A DNA stretch of 64,000 nt from Gammaproteobacteria bacterium (GTDB lineage Bacteria > Pseudomonadota > Gammaproteobacteria > Steroidobacterales > GCA-2729495): NCBI GenBank assembly GCA_030426355.1, contig JAUHYQ010000004.1, forward strand, positions 248,001 to 312,000. The letters run 5' to 3'. Shown here one piece after another: positions 32,499 through 44,098 of this stretch. The notes beneath the pieces were generated by a model that was given only the letters and a program-made list of their open reading frames with translations, was not told where the DNA came from and searched no databases. Numbering within the stretch: the first letter of the stretch is position 1; each line of letters starts with the position of its first letter. Made by a program: the position numbers and the translations under genes.

Positions 32499-33886
32499 CA
32501 GCCTTTAATGCCGCCCTTGGTCAATTCGGCGGCATCCAGCAAACGATCCAGCTCGGCATCCGACAGATCAGTCTGCTCTTTGGCGACTTCACGGATGGGC
32601 CGGCCTTCCTTGTAAGCCTGTTTGGCAATCGCGGCACCCTTTTCATAGCCTATGATCCCGTTAAGGGCTGTCACCAGAATCGGGTTTTTATCCAGCGCTT
32701 CGTTCAGTTTGTCCTGATTTACGGTAAACCCGGCTATGGCGTTTTCGCCGAGCAACACGGCACCGTTGCCGAGAATTTCGGCACTCTGAATAAGGTTATA
32801 GGCCACCACGGGCAACGTTACGTTGAGCTGAAAGTTGCCGGCCTGACCGGCCGCGGTAATGGTGGCATCGTTCCCGATCACCTGCATGCTCACCATCGCG
32901 AGTGCCTCCGGTATAACCGGGTTTACTTTGCCGGGCATGATGCTGCTGCCGGGTTGCAGCGCCGGCAAAGCGATCTCACCTAGGCCTGCCAGCGGGCCGC
33001 TGTTCATCCAGCGCAGGTCATTGGCGATTTTGGTTATCGAAACCGCAACGGTGCGGAGCTGGCCCGACAGCTCGACCGCGGCATCGACGGTTGCGAGCCC
33101 TTCAAACAGGTTATCAGCCTGCCGGAATTCCAGTCCGGTGTGTTCACTCAGTAACGTTGCTACTTTGGCGCCGAAGCGCGCATGGGCGTTGATGCCGGTG
33201 CCGACTGCCGTGCCGCCCTGCGCGAGTTGTGTGAGGCGCGGCATGCAGGCGTGAATACGCTCGATACCGTGCGCAATCTGGCTGGCCCAGGCGCCCAGCT
33301 CCTGCCCGATGGTCACCGGCATCGCATCCATCAAGTGCGTACGGCCTGTTTTTACATTGCCCGCGGTTGCGGCTGCCTTCTTCTCAATGGCTGCCTGCAA
33401 CGACTTTAGCCCCGGCAGCAAAATTTCATGCACGGTGAGCGCTGCGCTGACGTGGACTGCGGTGGGAATGACATCATTACTGCTCTGGCCCATATTGACG
33501 TCATCGTTGGGGTGTACCTTGCTGCCCAGCTTGTCGCTGGCCAGACGGGCAATGACCTCATTTGAATTCATGTTTGAACTGGTGCCCGACCCCGTTTGGA
33601 AAACGTCAATCGGAAAATGGTCGTCGTGTTGACCTTCGGCAACTTCCAGGGCGGCCGCCTGTATAGCCATCGCGGTCTTGGTGGGCATCAGACCCAGTTC
33701 GGCGTTAGCGCCGGCGGTGGCCCATTTAATGAGGCCCAGGGCTCGAATAAAGTTGCGCGGCATGGTCAGGCCGCTGATCGGGAAATTATTGACCGCGCGT
33801 TGTGTCTGGGCACCCCATAATGCCTTCTCGGGTACGCGCAATTCGCCCATGCTGTCGGATTCAATCCGGTAGCCGTTACTGCTCAT
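32498..33886 (-). CDS. fumC: Fumarate hydratase class II
   Basis: 462 residues, full length. It converts fumarate to malate in the TCA cycle, as an oxygen-stable homotetramer. The superfamily signature is GSSIMPGKVNPV (~315). Other conserved segments are SGTSSNMNSNEVIA (~100), THLMDAMPVTIGQE (~185) and the C-terminal helical domain. It leads the fumC-nudL-mazG run and is divergent from purB, itself a member of the same superfamily, across a 63-bp gap that must hold both promoters. Confidence 0.96.
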   Translation of the reverse strand: MSSNGYRIESDSMGELRVPEKALWGAQTQRAVNNFPISGLTMPRNFIRALGLIKWATAGANAELGLMPTKTAMAIQAAALEVAEGQHDDHFPIDVFQTGSGTSSNMNSNEVIARLASDKLGSKVHPNDDVNMGQSSNDVIPTAVHVSAALTVHEILLPGLKSLQAAIEKKAAATAGNVKTGRTHLMDAMPVTIGQELGAWASQIAHGIERIHACMPRLTQLAQGGTAVGTGINAHARFGAKVATLLSEHTGLEFRQADNLFEGLATVDAAVELSGQLRTVAVSITKIANDLRWMNSGPLAGLGEIALPALQPGSSIMPGKVNPVIPEALAMVSMQVIGNDATITAAGQAGNFQLNVTLPVVAYNLIQSAEILGNGAVLLGENAIAGFTVNQDKLNEALDKNPILVTALNGIIGYEKGAAIAKQAYKEGRPIREVAKEQTDLSDAELDRLLDAAELTKGGIKG

Positions 33887-33910
33887 TCAGGTTCTCTCAG
33901 TAGTGTATGA

Positions 33911-35335
<1,425 letters not shown>

Positions 35336-35501
35336 CCTGCAGCGGTTAGCTTATTGTTAAGTTCTGCGATTTATAAGGCTTCCAGCCAACGCTGTTCTAC
35401 CAAACCGTGACGCACTTGTTAGTGGCGCTTTGCCCCACTGCATAAAATGATGTCCTTATAAACGGCCGTCGGCAGAACGCCGTGCGACCACTAACGACAG
35501 G

Positions 35502-36011
35502 ATGTCCGTCTGCGTGAGTGAAGGATTACTCGAAACCGAACGTCGCCTTGTGACCTCGCACGAAGAGGTTCGCGAAGCCACTATCGCCGTGGCGTCGCGT
35601 GCGGAGCGTTCCATCACCATACTGACACCCGACCTTGAGCCCTCGATTTACAGTGACGAAGCCTTTCTTGAGGTCGTAAAACGTCTGGTACTGGCGCGCA
35701 GCTACTCGCGGGTGCGCGTACTCGTCTGGGATCCGTCACGCGCTGTTCGCATCGGCAATCCCCTGGTGGGGTTGGCAAGCCGCCTCAATGCCACCATTGA
35801 TATACGTAATTTGCAGGAAAAGTATCGGGGGCATATTAAGGACGCCTTTATCATTGCCGACGACAGCGCGATTTTGTACCGCAGCGACGGTCGCGGCTAT
35901 GACGGGATCATGGGTTCACATGAACCCGAGATTGTAGAACAGCATCTGGAAGCGTTCCGGCAACCGTGGGAAGATTCAGTGTTTCGCCATCAGGGGCGCA
36001 ATGCCTGGTAG
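35502..36011 (+). CDS. Uncharacterised PLD-like domain protein
   Basis: 169 residues, cytoplasmic. The fold-like pattern (alternating helix and strand: AERSITILTPDLEPSIYSDE, RVRVLVWDPSRAVRIGN, HIKDAFIIADDSAILYRSDG) is like half of a phospholipase D domain. The H-x-K-x4-D motif is incomplete: only HIKDAFIIAD is seen (H, K and a later D). It may be a degenerate or single-motif member that dimerises. It is 45 bp upstream of the NUDIX gene and may share its transcript. No function can be stated. Confidence 0.5.
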   Translation: MSVCVSEGLLETERRLVTSHEEVREATIAVASRAERSITILTPDLEPSIYSDEAFLEVVKRLVLARSYSRVRVLVWDPSRAVRIGNPLVGLASRLNATIDIRNLQEKYRGHIKDAFIIADDSAILYRSDGRGYDGIMGSHEPEIVEQHLEAFRQPWEDSVFRHQGRNAW

Positions 36012-36056
36012 CGCCCGACCTTTCGTTACACAACTCTCGACACAAGATTAACAAGC

Positions 36057-36533
36057 ATGAGTGAGCTTCATCTGACAGTCGCCGCTGTCATTCAGCAGCG
36101 TGGACGGTACCTGGTGGTCGAAGAACTGGTCGGTGGTCGTGCCGTGATCAACCAGCCGGCGGGACATGTAGAGGCCGGGGAAACATTGCGCGAAGCGGTG
36201 GTGCGTGAGATGCAGGAAGAGACTGCCTGGCAGTTTGTACCGGTGGCCATCAGCGGTATTTATCTCTGGCAGCATCCCGAGAACGGTGAGCGCTTTTTAC
36301 GCGTGGTTTTTTGTGGCCACTGTCAGAATCACCGCGCCGAGCAGCCGCTGGACGAAGGCATTCTTCGCACCCTGTGGCTGACCCGCAAGGAACTCGAGGC
36401 GCGTCATGATCAATTGCGCAGTCCCATGGTGTTGCGTGCCATCGACGATTACAAAGCCGGTAGTCGCTTTCCGGTAAACATGTTTCAGCAGCTTGACGTG
36501 GAAATGCTCGCTGAACGGGCACAGGTGGTATAG
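36057..36533 (+). CDS. nudJ: NUDIX hydrolase NudJ-like
   Basis: 158 residues; E. coli NudJ (YmfB) is 153. The NUDIX box is complete: GHVEAGETLREAVVREMQEE then TAW. NudJ hydrolyses thiamin pyrophosphate and other nucleoside di/triphosphates. The context supports the name: in enterobacteria nudJ directly precedes mnmA, as here (45 bp apart). The N-terminus HLTVAAVIQQRGRYLVVEE is the first NUDIX strand pair. Confidence 0.85.
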   Translation: MSELHLTVAAVIQQRGRYLVVEELVGGRAVINQPAGHVEAGETLREAVVREMQEETAWQFVPVAISGIYLWQHPENGERFLRVVFCGHCQNHRAEQPLDEGILRTLWLTRKELEARHDQLRSPMVLRAIDDYKAGSRFPVNMFQQLDVEMLAERAQVV

Positions 36534-36578
36534 AGACACCCCTTTCTGGCACTGCTCCCTTCGGCGTAAAATGGCCGG

Positions 36579-37721
36579 GTGACTTCCCTTCCCCACAATC
36601 CTGCCGATACCACGGTCGTAGTCGGCATTTCCGGCGGCGTGGATTCTGCGGTGGCGGCACTGCTGCTGCTCCAGCAGGGGTATCGCGTGCAGGGCCTGCA
36701 CATGACCAACTGGGATGCGGACGATGATTACTGCGAGGCTGCTGAGGATTATCAGGCGGCACGCACAGTCTGCGCCGACCTCGGCATCCCCTTGCATCAC
36801 GTTAACTTCGCTGCAGAGTACAGGGAAAAGGTATTTGCCGATTTTCTGGCCGAGTACGGTCGCGGCAGAACGCCCAATCCCGATGTGGCATGCAATCGCT
36901 ACATCAAGTTTGGCGACTGCCTCAGTTACGCGCGCCGCCTCGGAGCGGATCTGGTGGCCACCGGCCACTATGCCCGCATTAATCTGCAGGGCGACACGCC
37001 GCGACTGCTAAAGGGCGTGGATGCGGGCAAGGATCAGAGCTATTTTTTGCATGCGGTTAAGCCCGAGGTGTTGCCCGAGGTGTTGTATCCGCTTGGCAGC
37101 TTGTTGAAAGAACAGGTGCGCCAGATCGCCAATGAGCAAGGCTTGCCCAACTACGCGCGCAAAGACAGCACCGGGATATGTTTTATTGGCGAACGTCCGT
37201 TTAAAGAATTCCTGCAGCAGTTTGTAAAGGGTGAGCCGGGTGACATCGAGACACCGGAAGGGGTCGTTGTCGGGCGGCATGACGGGCTCATGTACTACAC
37301 GCTCGGGCAGCGTCAGGGGCTGGGCATCGGCGGCCGACGTGACTTTCCCGATGAGCCCTGGTACGTAGCTGCCAAGGATGAGGCACGCAACGTGCTGGTG
37401 GCCTGCCAGAGCCGCGAGCATCCCCTGCTCTGGTCGGCAGCACTGACAGCCGGCGGACTGCATTGGTTTGCGGGGGCACCACCCGGCGCGCGCTTTACCT
37501 GCACGGTGAAGACCCGCTACCGGCAAGCAGACGTGCCATGTGAAGTAACGGTTGCCGGTGCCACCGCCCGTGCGGTCTTTGATGAGCCTGTTTGGGCCGT
37601 GACTCCCGGCCAGTACGCGGTTTTTTACGATGGCGCGGTGTGCCTGGGCGGCGGTGTCATCGAATCCGCTGACGGCATTGCGGCGGATAAATTAGCTGGC
37701 GCAGCGCGCCGGTCTGCGTAA
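36579..37721 (+). CDS. mnmA: tRNA-specific 2-thiouridylase MnmA
   Basis: 380 residues from a GTG at 36579. It thiolates U34 of Lys, Glu and Gln tRNAs, using sulfur relayed from IscS through Tus proteins. The PP-loop ATP site is GISGGVDSAVAALLL (~16-30). The two catalytic cysteines lie in GRTPNPDVACNRYIKFG (~106) and KDSTGICFIGERPF (~205). The C-terminal tRNA-binding beta-barrel is visible around FTCTVKTRYRQADVPCEV. Coupled downstream of nudJ as in enterobacteria. Confidence 0.95.
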   Translation: MTSLPHNPADTTVVVGISGGVDSAVAALLLLQQGYRVQGLHMTNWDADDDYCEAAEDYQAARTVCADLGIPLHHVNFAAEYREKVFADFLAEYGRGRTPNPDVACNRYIKFGDCLSYARRLGADLVATGHYARINLQGDTPRLLKGVDAGKDQSYFLHAVKPEVLPEVLYPLGSLLKEQVRQIANEQGLPNYARKDSTGICFIGERPFKEFLQQFVKGEPGDIETPEGVVVGRHDGLMYYTLGQRQGLGIGGRRDFPDEPWYVAAKDEARNVLVACQSREHPLLWSAALTAGGLHWFAGAPPGARFTCTVKTRYRQADVPCEVTVAGATARAVFDEPVWAVTPGQYAVFYDGAVCLGGGVIESADGIAADKLAGAARRSA

Positions 37722-37736
37722 GTCGCCGTCTTCCGC

Positions 37737-37742
37737 TATAAT
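37737..37742 (+). promoter_or_regulatory. Possible -10 box of the acnA promoter
   Basis: A perfect TATAAT stands 87 bp upstream of the acnA ATG, in the 107-bp gap after mnmA. The region 17 bp upstream has no convincing -35 box, so activator help or chance are both possible. Confidence 0.35.
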
Positions 37743-37828
37743 CCCGCGCCGAATTCCCGGCAGTTGGCCGGGCGGCCAAATTCGGTCGGCTGCCTGCAAC
37801 CTGCGCCACCTTTAACTCGGAGAACACC

Positions 37829-40468
37829 ATGGCAATTGATGCCAAATCAACCCTTTCTGTGAACGGAAACGACTACACGATTTACAAGCTCGATGCAGTT
37901 AAAGGCGGGCATGTCTCCCGGCTGCCCTTCTCACTCAAGGTGTTGCTCGAGAACCTGCTGCGTCATGTCGACACCGGTGATGTCAGCGATGCCGACATTA
38001 ATGCATTGGCCAACTGGGATGCGCAGGCCGAACCCAGCCAGGAAATTGCGTTTACGCCGGCACGTGTCATTCTGCAGGATTTCACCGGCGTTCCAGCCGT
38101 GGTTGATCTGGCTGCGATGCGTGATGCGGTGGTCAGCCTCGGTGGCGATGTCGCTAAAATCAACCCGTTGTCGCCAGTCGAGCTGGTGATTGATCACTCA
38201 GTTCAGGTCGATAACTACGGCACCAGCAACGCACTGGATCTGAACACCAAGATTGAATTCCAGCGTAATCGTGAACGTTACTCTTTCCTGCGCTGGGGCC
38301 AGGATGCTTTTGATAATTTTCGCGTGGTGCCGCCGAACACGGGCATTGTGCACCAGGTTAATATTGAGTACCTCGCACGCGTGGTGTTCGATGCCGAGAA
38401 GAACGGTGCGCGTACGGCCTATCCCGATACGGTGGTTGGCACCGATTCACACACCACTATGGTGAACGGTCTGGGCGTACTTGGCTGGGGTGTGGGCGGT
38501 ATCGAAGCCGAAGCCGCCATGCTGGGACAACCCGTTACCATGTTAATTCCGCAGGTGATCGGTTTCCGCCTGCTCGGTGAATTGTCAGAAGGCACGACGG
38601 CAACCGACCTGGTGCTGACGGTTACGCAGATGCTGCGCGAGCGCGGCGTGGTAGGCAAGTTCGTGGAATTTTTCGGCGATGGTCTGTCGAATCTGCCGCT
38701 GGCCGATCGCGCCACGCTGGCAAACATGGCGCCCGAGTTCGGTAGCACTTGCGCCATCTTCCCGATCGACAAAGAAACCGTTCGTTACCTGCGCACCTCG
38801 GGTCGTGACGATGACCAGATTGCTCTGATCGAAGCCTATGCAAAAGCTCAGGGCATGTGGCGTGAAGACGGCCAGCGCGATCCCGTGTTTACGGATGTGC
38901 TGGAGCTCGACATGGCGACGGTGGTGCCCTCACTGGCCGGACCGAAGCGGCCGCAGGATCGTATACCGCTGACCGCCGCCCAGGATTTTTACGTGCGCGA
39001 TCGCGAGAGCGCCGATGAAAAGAGCGTGACCGTATCGGGCGATAACGGTACGTACGAACTGAAAGACGGCGCGGTAACCATCGCGGCCATAACCAGTTGC
39101 ACCAACACCTCTAATCCCTCGGTGATGATCGCGGCAGGACTGGTGGCGCGTAAAGCCCGTGCCAAGGGCCTCACCACCAAGCCATGGGTAAAGACCAGTC
39201 TGGCGCCCGGGTCACGCGTGGTCACCAACTATTTAACCAAGCCTGGCCTGATTGACGATCTGTCGGCGATGGGCTTCAACGTGGTCGGTTACGGTTGCAC
39301 CACTTGTATCGGCAACTCGGGTCCGCTGCGTCCGGAGATCGAGTCGGCCATCAAAGAGAACAACCTGATAGCAACCAGCGTGCTTTCGGGGAACCGAAAT
39401 TTCGAAGGTCGTATCCACGCGCTGGTGAAAATGAACTACCTGGCATCCCCGCCGCTGGTGGTCGCTTACGCCATCACCGGTACCATGAACTGCGATATCG
39501 TCAACGAGCCCATTGGTCAGGATCAGGACGGTAACGATGTGTACCTCAAGGACATCTGGCCCTCGCAAAACGAGATTGCGCAGCTGATCGAAGAAAACAT
39601 CGATCGCGAGATGTTTCAGTCCACCTACGCGCAGGTGTTCGCAGGTGATTCCAACTGGAATCAGATTGACGCCCCCACCGGGCAAAGTTACGCCTGGGAT
39701 GACGATTCGACGTATGTGCAGAATCCGCCATACTTTGTCGGCATGCAAAAAGAGCCTGAACCGCGTGGTGAAATCAGCGGCGCGCGTTGTCTGGCACTGC
39801 TGGGCGATTCCGTGACCACGGATCACATTTCGCCGGCCGGTTCCATTGCGCCGGACAGTCCGGCAGGCCAGTACCTGCAAGCGCAGGGTGTTGCTGTTGG
39901 CGATTTCAACTCGTACGGCTCCCGGCGCGGTAACCACGAAGTGATGATGCGCGGGACCTTTGCGAATATCCGTTTACGCAATCAGCTGGCGCCCGGCACT
40001 GAAGGCGGCTGGACTTGCTTTCAGCCGAGCGGCGAGCAAATGAGCATTTACGATGCTTCAATGAAGTATCAGGCAGAAGGCACGCCGCTGATCGTGTTGG
40101 CCGGCAAGGAATACGGCACCGGCTCGTCGCGCGACTGGGCCGCCAAGGGCACCGTGCTGTTGGGGGTCAAAGCGGTCATTGCTGAAACCTACGAGCGCAT
40201 CCACCGCTCCAACCTGGTGGGTATGGGCGTATTGCCGCTGCAGTTCCGGGACGGCGATTCCGCGCAGTCGCTGGGGCTAACCGGCGGCGAATCCTTCGAC
40301 CTCAAGGGCCTGCAAGGCACACCTGGCGAGCTAACCGTGATTGCCACCGCGGAAGACGGCAAGCGCCAGGAGTTTCAGGTGCGGGTGCGTATCGACACCC
40401 CGAAGGAATGGGACTATTACAACAATGGCGGCATTCTGCACTACGTATTGCGCCAGCTGGCAGCCTAG
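37829..40468 (+). CDS. acnA: Aconitate hydratase AcnA
   Basis: 879 residues with a good ribosome site (CTCGGAG). It interconverts citrate and isocitrate in the TCA and glyoxylate cycles. The 4Fe-4S ligands are Cys in [13 protein letters not shown] (~425) and [13 protein letters not shown] (~490). Substrate-site segments are [20 protein letters not shown] (~205), [14 protein letters not shown] in the swivelling domain and [20 protein letters not shown] (~770). Length and layout match AcnA, not AcnB. It stands alone between mnmA and a convergent peptidase gene. Confidence 0.97.
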   Translation: MAIDAKSTLSVNGNDYTIYKLDAVKGGHVSRLPFSLKVLLENLLRHVDTGDVSDADINALANWDAQAEPSQEIAFTPARVILQDFTGVPAVVDLAAMRDAVVSLGGDVAKINPLSPVELVIDHSVQVDNYGTSNALDLNTKIEFQRNRERYSFLRWGQDAFDNFRVVPPNTGIVHQVNIEYLARVVFDAEKNGARTAYPDTVVGTDSHTTMVNGLGVLGWGVGGIEAEAAMLGQPVTMLIPQVIGFRLLGELSEGTTATDLVLTVTQMLRERGVVGKFVEFFGDGLSNLPLADRATLANMAPEFGSTCAIFPIDKETVRYLRTSGRDDDQIALIEAYAKAQGMWREDGQRDPVFTDVLELDMATVVPSLAGPKRPQDRIPLTAAQDFYVRDRESADEKSVTVSGDNGTYELKDGAVTIAAITSCTNTSNPSVMIAAGLVARKARAKGLTTKPWVKTSLAPGSRVVTNYLTKPGLIDDLSAMGFNVVGYGCTTCIGNSGPLRPEIESAIKENNLIATSVLSGNRNFEGRIHALVKMNYLASPPLVVAYAITGTMNCDIVNEPIGQDQDGNDVYLKDIWPSQNEIAQLIEENIDREMFQSTYAQVFAGDSNWNQIDAPTGQSYAWDDDSTYVQNPPYFVGMQKEPEPRGEISGARCLALLGDSVTTDHISPAGSIAPDSPAGQYLQAQGVAVGDFNSYGSRRGNHEVMMRGTFANIRLRNQLAPGTEGGWTCFQPSGEQMSIYDASMKYQAEGTPLIVLAGKEYGTGSSRDWAAKGTVLLGVKAVIAETYERIHRSNLVGMGVLPLQFRDGDSAQSLGLTGGESFDLKGLQGTPGELTVIATAEDGKRQEFQVRVRIDTPKEWDYYNNGGILHYVLRQLAA

Positions 40469-40512
40469 AACCTTTATAGAAACGCTTATTAAATCTTTGA
40501 AAGTTATACGTT

Positions 40513-41271
40513 TTATACGGGCTTGCTAAGCCACAGCGGCGTGCTTTCCCACGCTGCAGCCAGCCTGCCGTCAATGTCACGGTAGGCGGGTTCGTGGCGT
40601 TCCACCAGCTGCCAGTATCGGCGTGAGTGATTCAGGTGCCTTAAGTGGCATAGCTCGTGTATCACCACGTAGCGCATTTCCTCGGGGCTGCGCAGCAATA
40701 CGGCTGCGTTCAGGCTGATGGTGCCGGTAGGCGAGCAACTGCCCCAGCGCGTTTGCTGCAGCCTTACCTGCAGACGGCTCGGGTACAGCCCGGTTGCGCG
40801 CGACAGGTAAGTCAGTTCAGCGCTGAGGTGCTTACGAGCTTTGCGCTTGAGCCAACCCTGCAATGCCGGCCAGACATGCTGAATGGTCTTTTCCGGCGCG
40901 CAGACCAGCAGAGTATCTCCAGCCTGTCGTGCCGCGGCTGTCGCGCCTGCGCTGTAAACAAGCCTTAGGCGCTCGTTTACAGCCCGCAAATTGATTTCGT
41001 CCGGCAAATATTTTTCATTCGCGCGTCGTGCCAGGTACTCGTTTTGTGTGCGGCTTATCCAGTCGCGATGCCGGCTGACAAAGTCGTCGATGTCGCGCTG
41101 CCGGGTACGTTCGGGTACGACGATTTCAACGCCACCGTAAGGAAACACCTGAATGCGCAAATTACGGGCGCGCTTGCTCACCCGCACCCGCCACTCAGCG
41201 ACGTCGCCGGCGTGGTGCTGCAGGCGGGGGTGGTTGAGTTGTAAAGAGTCCATGGCTAAGCTGGCGCGCAC
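40513..41271 (-). CDS. YgjP-type zinc metallopeptidase (DUF45)
   Basis: 252 residues, cytoplasmic. The zinc motif HELCHLRHLNHSRRYW (~195-210) gives HExxH plus a third His, the layout of the YgjP/WLM (SprT-like) group. Upstream, QQTRWGSCSPTGTISLN is the conserved strand segment of the DUF45 family. The N-terminal half (KRARNLRIQVFPYGGVEIVVP) is the usual beta domain. Function in bacteria is unclear, and a role in protein or DNA-protein crosslink turnover is only by analogy. Convergent with acnA, divergent from tatD. Confidence 0.85.
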   Translation of the reverse strand: MRASLAMDSLQLNHPRLQHHAGDVAEWRVRVSKRARNLRIQVFPYGGVEIVVPERTRQRDIDDFVSRHRDWISRTQNEYLARRANEKYLPDEINLRAVNERLRLVYSAGATAAARQAGDTLLVCAPEKTIQHVWPALQGWLKRKARKHLSAELTYLSRATGLYPSRLQVRLQQTRWGSCSPTGTISLNAAVLLRSPEEMRYVVIHELCHLRHLNHSRRYWQLVERHEPAYRDIDGRLAAAWESTPLWLSKPV

Positions 41272-41314
41272 TTTGAATCCTGATTCTCACTGAGTATATA
41301 GCGGTCACGCAGAC

Positions 41315-42103
41315 ATGCATTCCTTAATCGACATCGGTGCCAACCTGACACACGACAGTTTCGATGCTGATCGTGATGCCGTATTGGAGCGTGCCGCTGC
41401 TGCCGGCGTTACACGACTGATCGTCACCGGTGCCAGCGATACTGGCAATACCAGGGCCGCTGCGCTGGCTGAGGCGTATCCCGGGGTATTGTGGGCGACG
41501 GCCGGGGTACATCCGCACCATGCCGACGATTACACCGACGCCTCAACAGCACTGATTCGCGAGCTGTTGCAGCGGCCTGAGGTGGTCGCGGTCGGGGAAT
41601 GCGGGCTGGACTATTTTCGTAATTATTCGTCCACTGATACCCAGCGCAGCGCATTTCATGCGCAGCTTGCGGTCGCGGAAGCTTGTGGCAAACCGGTCTT
41701 TTTGCATCAGCGCGATGCGCATGATGATTTCCTGACCATATTGCGTGAGCATATCGCTGGTATCAGCGGGGGTGTTGCGCACTGCTTTACCGGCACCGCG
41801 GAGCAGATGAAGGACTATCTCGATATGGGGCTTTATATTGGCGTTACGGGATGGGTCTGCGACGAGCGACGCGGGCACGATTTGCAGGCAGCCATCCCTG
41901 AATTGCCGCTGGACCGGTTGTTGCTGGAAACCGATGCGCCTTACCTGCTGCCGCGTGACCTGCCCTACAAACTGTCGGGACGACGCAATGAACCGGCGGT
42001 GCTGCCACATGTACTGACCACGGTTGCCCGGCTCATGGGCCGCGATGAAGCCGAAGTCGCGGCGGCCGCAACGGCTAACACCGAGCGACTGTTCGCTTTG
42101 TAG
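41315..42103 (+). CDS. tatD: TatD-family metal-dependent DNase
   Basis: 262 residues. The TIM-barrel begins LIDIGANLTHDSFDADRDAV, as in TatD proper (where the first H-x-H is replaced by N-L-T). GVHPHHADD (~70) and VGECGLDYFRNYSSTDTQ (~93) carry metal ligands. FLHQRDAHDDF (~125), HCFTGTAEQM (~155) and LLETDAPYL (~205) complete the site. It has 3'-5' exonuclease activity and is linked to oxidative DNA repair in E. coli. Stands alone after a short divergent gap. Confidence 0.92.
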   Translation: MHSLIDIGANLTHDSFDADRDAVLERAAAAGVTRLIVTGASDTGNTRAAALAEAYPGVLWATAGVHPHHADDYTDASTALIRELLQRPEVVAVGECGLDYFRNYSSTDTQRSAFHAQLAVAEACGKPVFLHQRDAHDDFLTILREHIAGISGGVAHCFTGTAEQMKDYLDMGLYIGVTGWVCDERRGHDLQAAIPELPLDRLLLETDAPYLLPRDLPYKLSGRRNEPAVLPHVLTTVARLMGRDEAEVAAAATANTERLFAL

Positions 42104-42130
42104 CTACTGGCGGATACTGAGCCACAGTCT

Positions 42131-42210
42131 GCTTTGCAGCGGGCCGGGGATGCCCGCGCAGCGACTTTGGGTTTCAGGAGCGAGCAGGTAGTCACGGCCC
42201 GCTGCAAAGC
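42131..42210. repeat. Perfect 16-bp inverted repeat between convergent tatD and NERD genes
   Basis: The arms are at 42131-42146 and 42195-42210 and begin GCTTTGCAGCGGGCCG; they are exact reverse complements around 48 bases. It fills most of the space between two gene ends, so a transcript from either side would fold here. No T-run follows. Likely an RNA 3' end stabiliser or a termination aid. Confidence 0.75.
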
Positions 42211-42216
42211 AATTCT

Positions 42217-42774
42217 CTACTCGGATCCCGGCATGGCGACGGCTTTCAGCTTTTTCCAGGCGTCTCGATGCAGGTCAGCCTCGTTAGTCTGCGCGAGTTC
42301 TTGCTGCAGCTCGGCGACCAGTTCCTCGAACATCACGGTGTGCGACGGTATGCCCTTGGTGAACCGGGCTTGCTGACCGAACGCTATGTAGCCGTGTACG
42401 GGAACGGTGTCGGGTACGAGCCTTTTCACCGCCGCAACACGATCGAACAAGCCATCTTGCGGGTTGCGAAAGCCAAACCTTGATTTGCCGGTTAGCACGG
42501 CCCACTCCTGCATGGCATCACTGCCAAATACATTGCCTGCGACGTTCTTCAGATTGAGCACAATAATGCCGCGCGGACTCAGCAATAAATACTCGAGATG
42601 AATCTGGCCCTCGTCGTCATTCGGCAACAGTACCTGGCTTAGCAAATCCACACTGCATTTTGCCAGCCGGTTCTGCGGTAAGCGGCTGCGGCGCCGATAT
42701 ATCAGGTAGGCAAGCCCGACGGCCAGTAACAGTGCGACAGCCAGTAGTGCCAGGGTCAGTGCGGGAATAGCCAT
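42217..42774 (-). CDS. Membrane-anchored NERD-domain protein
   Basis: 185 residues from the ATG at 42774, chosen because a membrane helix follows (ALTLALLAVALLLAVGLAYL) and because longer readings run into thrC. After a basic stop-transfer (YRRRSRL) comes the NERD (nuclease-related) domain with QIHLEYLLLSPRGIIVLNLK (~65-85), which holds the conserved E and K-type positions, and WAVLTGKSRFGFRNPQDG. NERD proteins are thought to act on nucleic acids, but a function is not established. It begins 10 bp after the thrC stop and is third in the thrA-thrC run. Confidence 0.7.
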   Translation of the reverse strand: MAIPALTLALLAVALLLAVGLAYLIYRRRSRLPQNRLAKCSVDLLSQVLLPNDDEGQIHLEYLLLSPRGIIVLNLKNVAGNVFGSDAMQEWAVLTGKSRFGFRNPQDGLFDRVAAVKRLVPDTVPVHGYIAFGQQARFTKGIPSHTVMFEELVAELQQELAQTNEADLHRDAWKKLKAVAMPGSE

Positions 42775-42784
42775 TGCATTGTAT

Positions 42785-44095
42785 TCAGAGCCTCGCGATA
42801 ACCTGCTCGGCTTTGGCTTCGATGGTTTCGAATTGTGCCGGCCACTCAAGCAGCCGGGCGAGTTCCTCGGGTACTGCGATGGATTCACCGATAAGAGGTT
42901 CAACTATTTCATCGAACTTGGCGGCATGCGCAGTGGCGGCAATGATCCAGTGTTTGCCGGCCCGATCGCTGTCGTCCAGCTCATGGCGATACACGTGAAA
43001 TCCGGTCGCCGTATGCGGGCACCATGCAATGCCCTGGCGCTCAAATTCGCTGACAATCTGGGCACGAATCTGCGCGTCATTCACTGAAAAAGCACGCACC
43101 CGCTGACGCAGTTCATCCGCGTCGCCCCACAAGTAGCGTAACCGCTCCATGTTGCTGGGGTCACCTACGTCCATAGCGGATGCCAGTGTGGCGATGCTGT
43201 TGCGGGGTTTCCAGATACCGCTGTCGAGGTATTCAGGAATAGTGGTATTGGCATTGGTAGCCAGCACCAGCTCTTCAATTGGCAGGCCCATGCTTTTTGC
43301 CCAGGCGCAGGCAAAAGCGTTACCGAGGTTTCCGGTGGGTACGATGTAACGGCCACCTTCGCCACGCTCGGCATAGAGATCGGTGCTGGTCTTGGCGTAA
43401 TAAACCGATTGCGGCAGCAGGCGCCCGACGTTAATGCTGTTAGCCGAGCAAAGGTTCAGCCGCTCGCTGGTACCGGCATCGGCAAATAATTGCTTGGCAA
43501 CTCGCTGACAGTCGTCGAACTCACCTTTTACTGCCAGTGAAATAATGTTGTCGCCCCAGCACGTTAACTGATGCTGCTGCCGGGGTGAAACACGCCCTTC
43601 CGGAAACAACACCACCACCCGCGTGCCCGGTTGACGGTGAAATGCCGCCGCGACTGCACCCCCGGTATCACCCGAGGTGGCCACCACTATGGTAGCCGGC
43701 GGCCTGCTCGCCGCATCAGGACGCGATTGGATAATGCGTGACATGGTGGCGGCGAGGAAGCGCGCGCCAAAATCTTTAAACGCCGCCGTGGGACCGTGAA
43801 ACAACTCCAGAACGGATAATGCATCCGGTGAGTTTTGAATGCCGCGCAAGGGCGCAGGGAAATTAAAAGCTTCCTCGCAAATATCGTCGAGTTCTGATTC
43901 CAGACTGGAGCCGGCAAAAAAAGGCTTGAGCTGGCAGGCTGCAAACTCATGGATCGGGGCATCCACCGGCAGACTGCCCGACGCAAATTGCGGCAGCTCA
44001 ACCGGCACGTACAACCCGCCATCGGGCGCTGTGCCCGCCATGATGGCTTGCTCTAATTGAACGGCTTTGCCGCCGCGTGTGCTGATGAACTGCAT
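42785..44095 (-). CDS. thrC: Threonine synthase
   Basis: 436 residues, the length of the proteobacterial enzyme. It converts O-phosphohomoserine to threonine with pyridoxal phosphate. The N-terminus MQFISTRGGKAVQLEQAI and the PLP lysine motif HGPTAAFKDFGARFL (K~110) are diagnostic, as is ATSGDTGGAVAAAF (~160) and PTGNLGNAFACAWAKSMGLP (~270). It follows thrA by 3 bp. No thrB (homoserine kinase) lies between or next to them, unlike in E. coli thrABC. Confidence 0.95.
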   Translation of the reverse strand: MQFISTRGGKAVQLEQAIMAGTAPDGGLYVPVELPQFASGSLPVDAPIHEFAACQLKPFFAGSSLESELDDICEEAFNFPAPLRGIQNSPDALSVLELFHGPTAAFKDFGARFLAATMSRIIQSRPDAASRPPATIVVATSGDTGGAVAAAFHRQPGTRVVVLFPEGRVSPRQQHQLTCWGDNIISLAVKGEFDDCQRVAKQLFADAGTSERLNLCSANSINVGRLLPQSVYYAKTSTDLYAERGEGGRYIVPTGNLGNAFACAWAKSMGLPIEELVLATNANTTIPEYLDSGIWKPRNSIATLASAMDVGDPSNMERLRYLWGDADELRQRVRAFSVNDAQIRAQIVSEFERQGIAWCPHTATGFHVYRHELDDSDRAGKHWIIAATAHAAKFDEIVEPLIGESIAVPEELARLLEWPAQFETIEAKAEQVIARL

Positions 44096-44098
44096 GGC

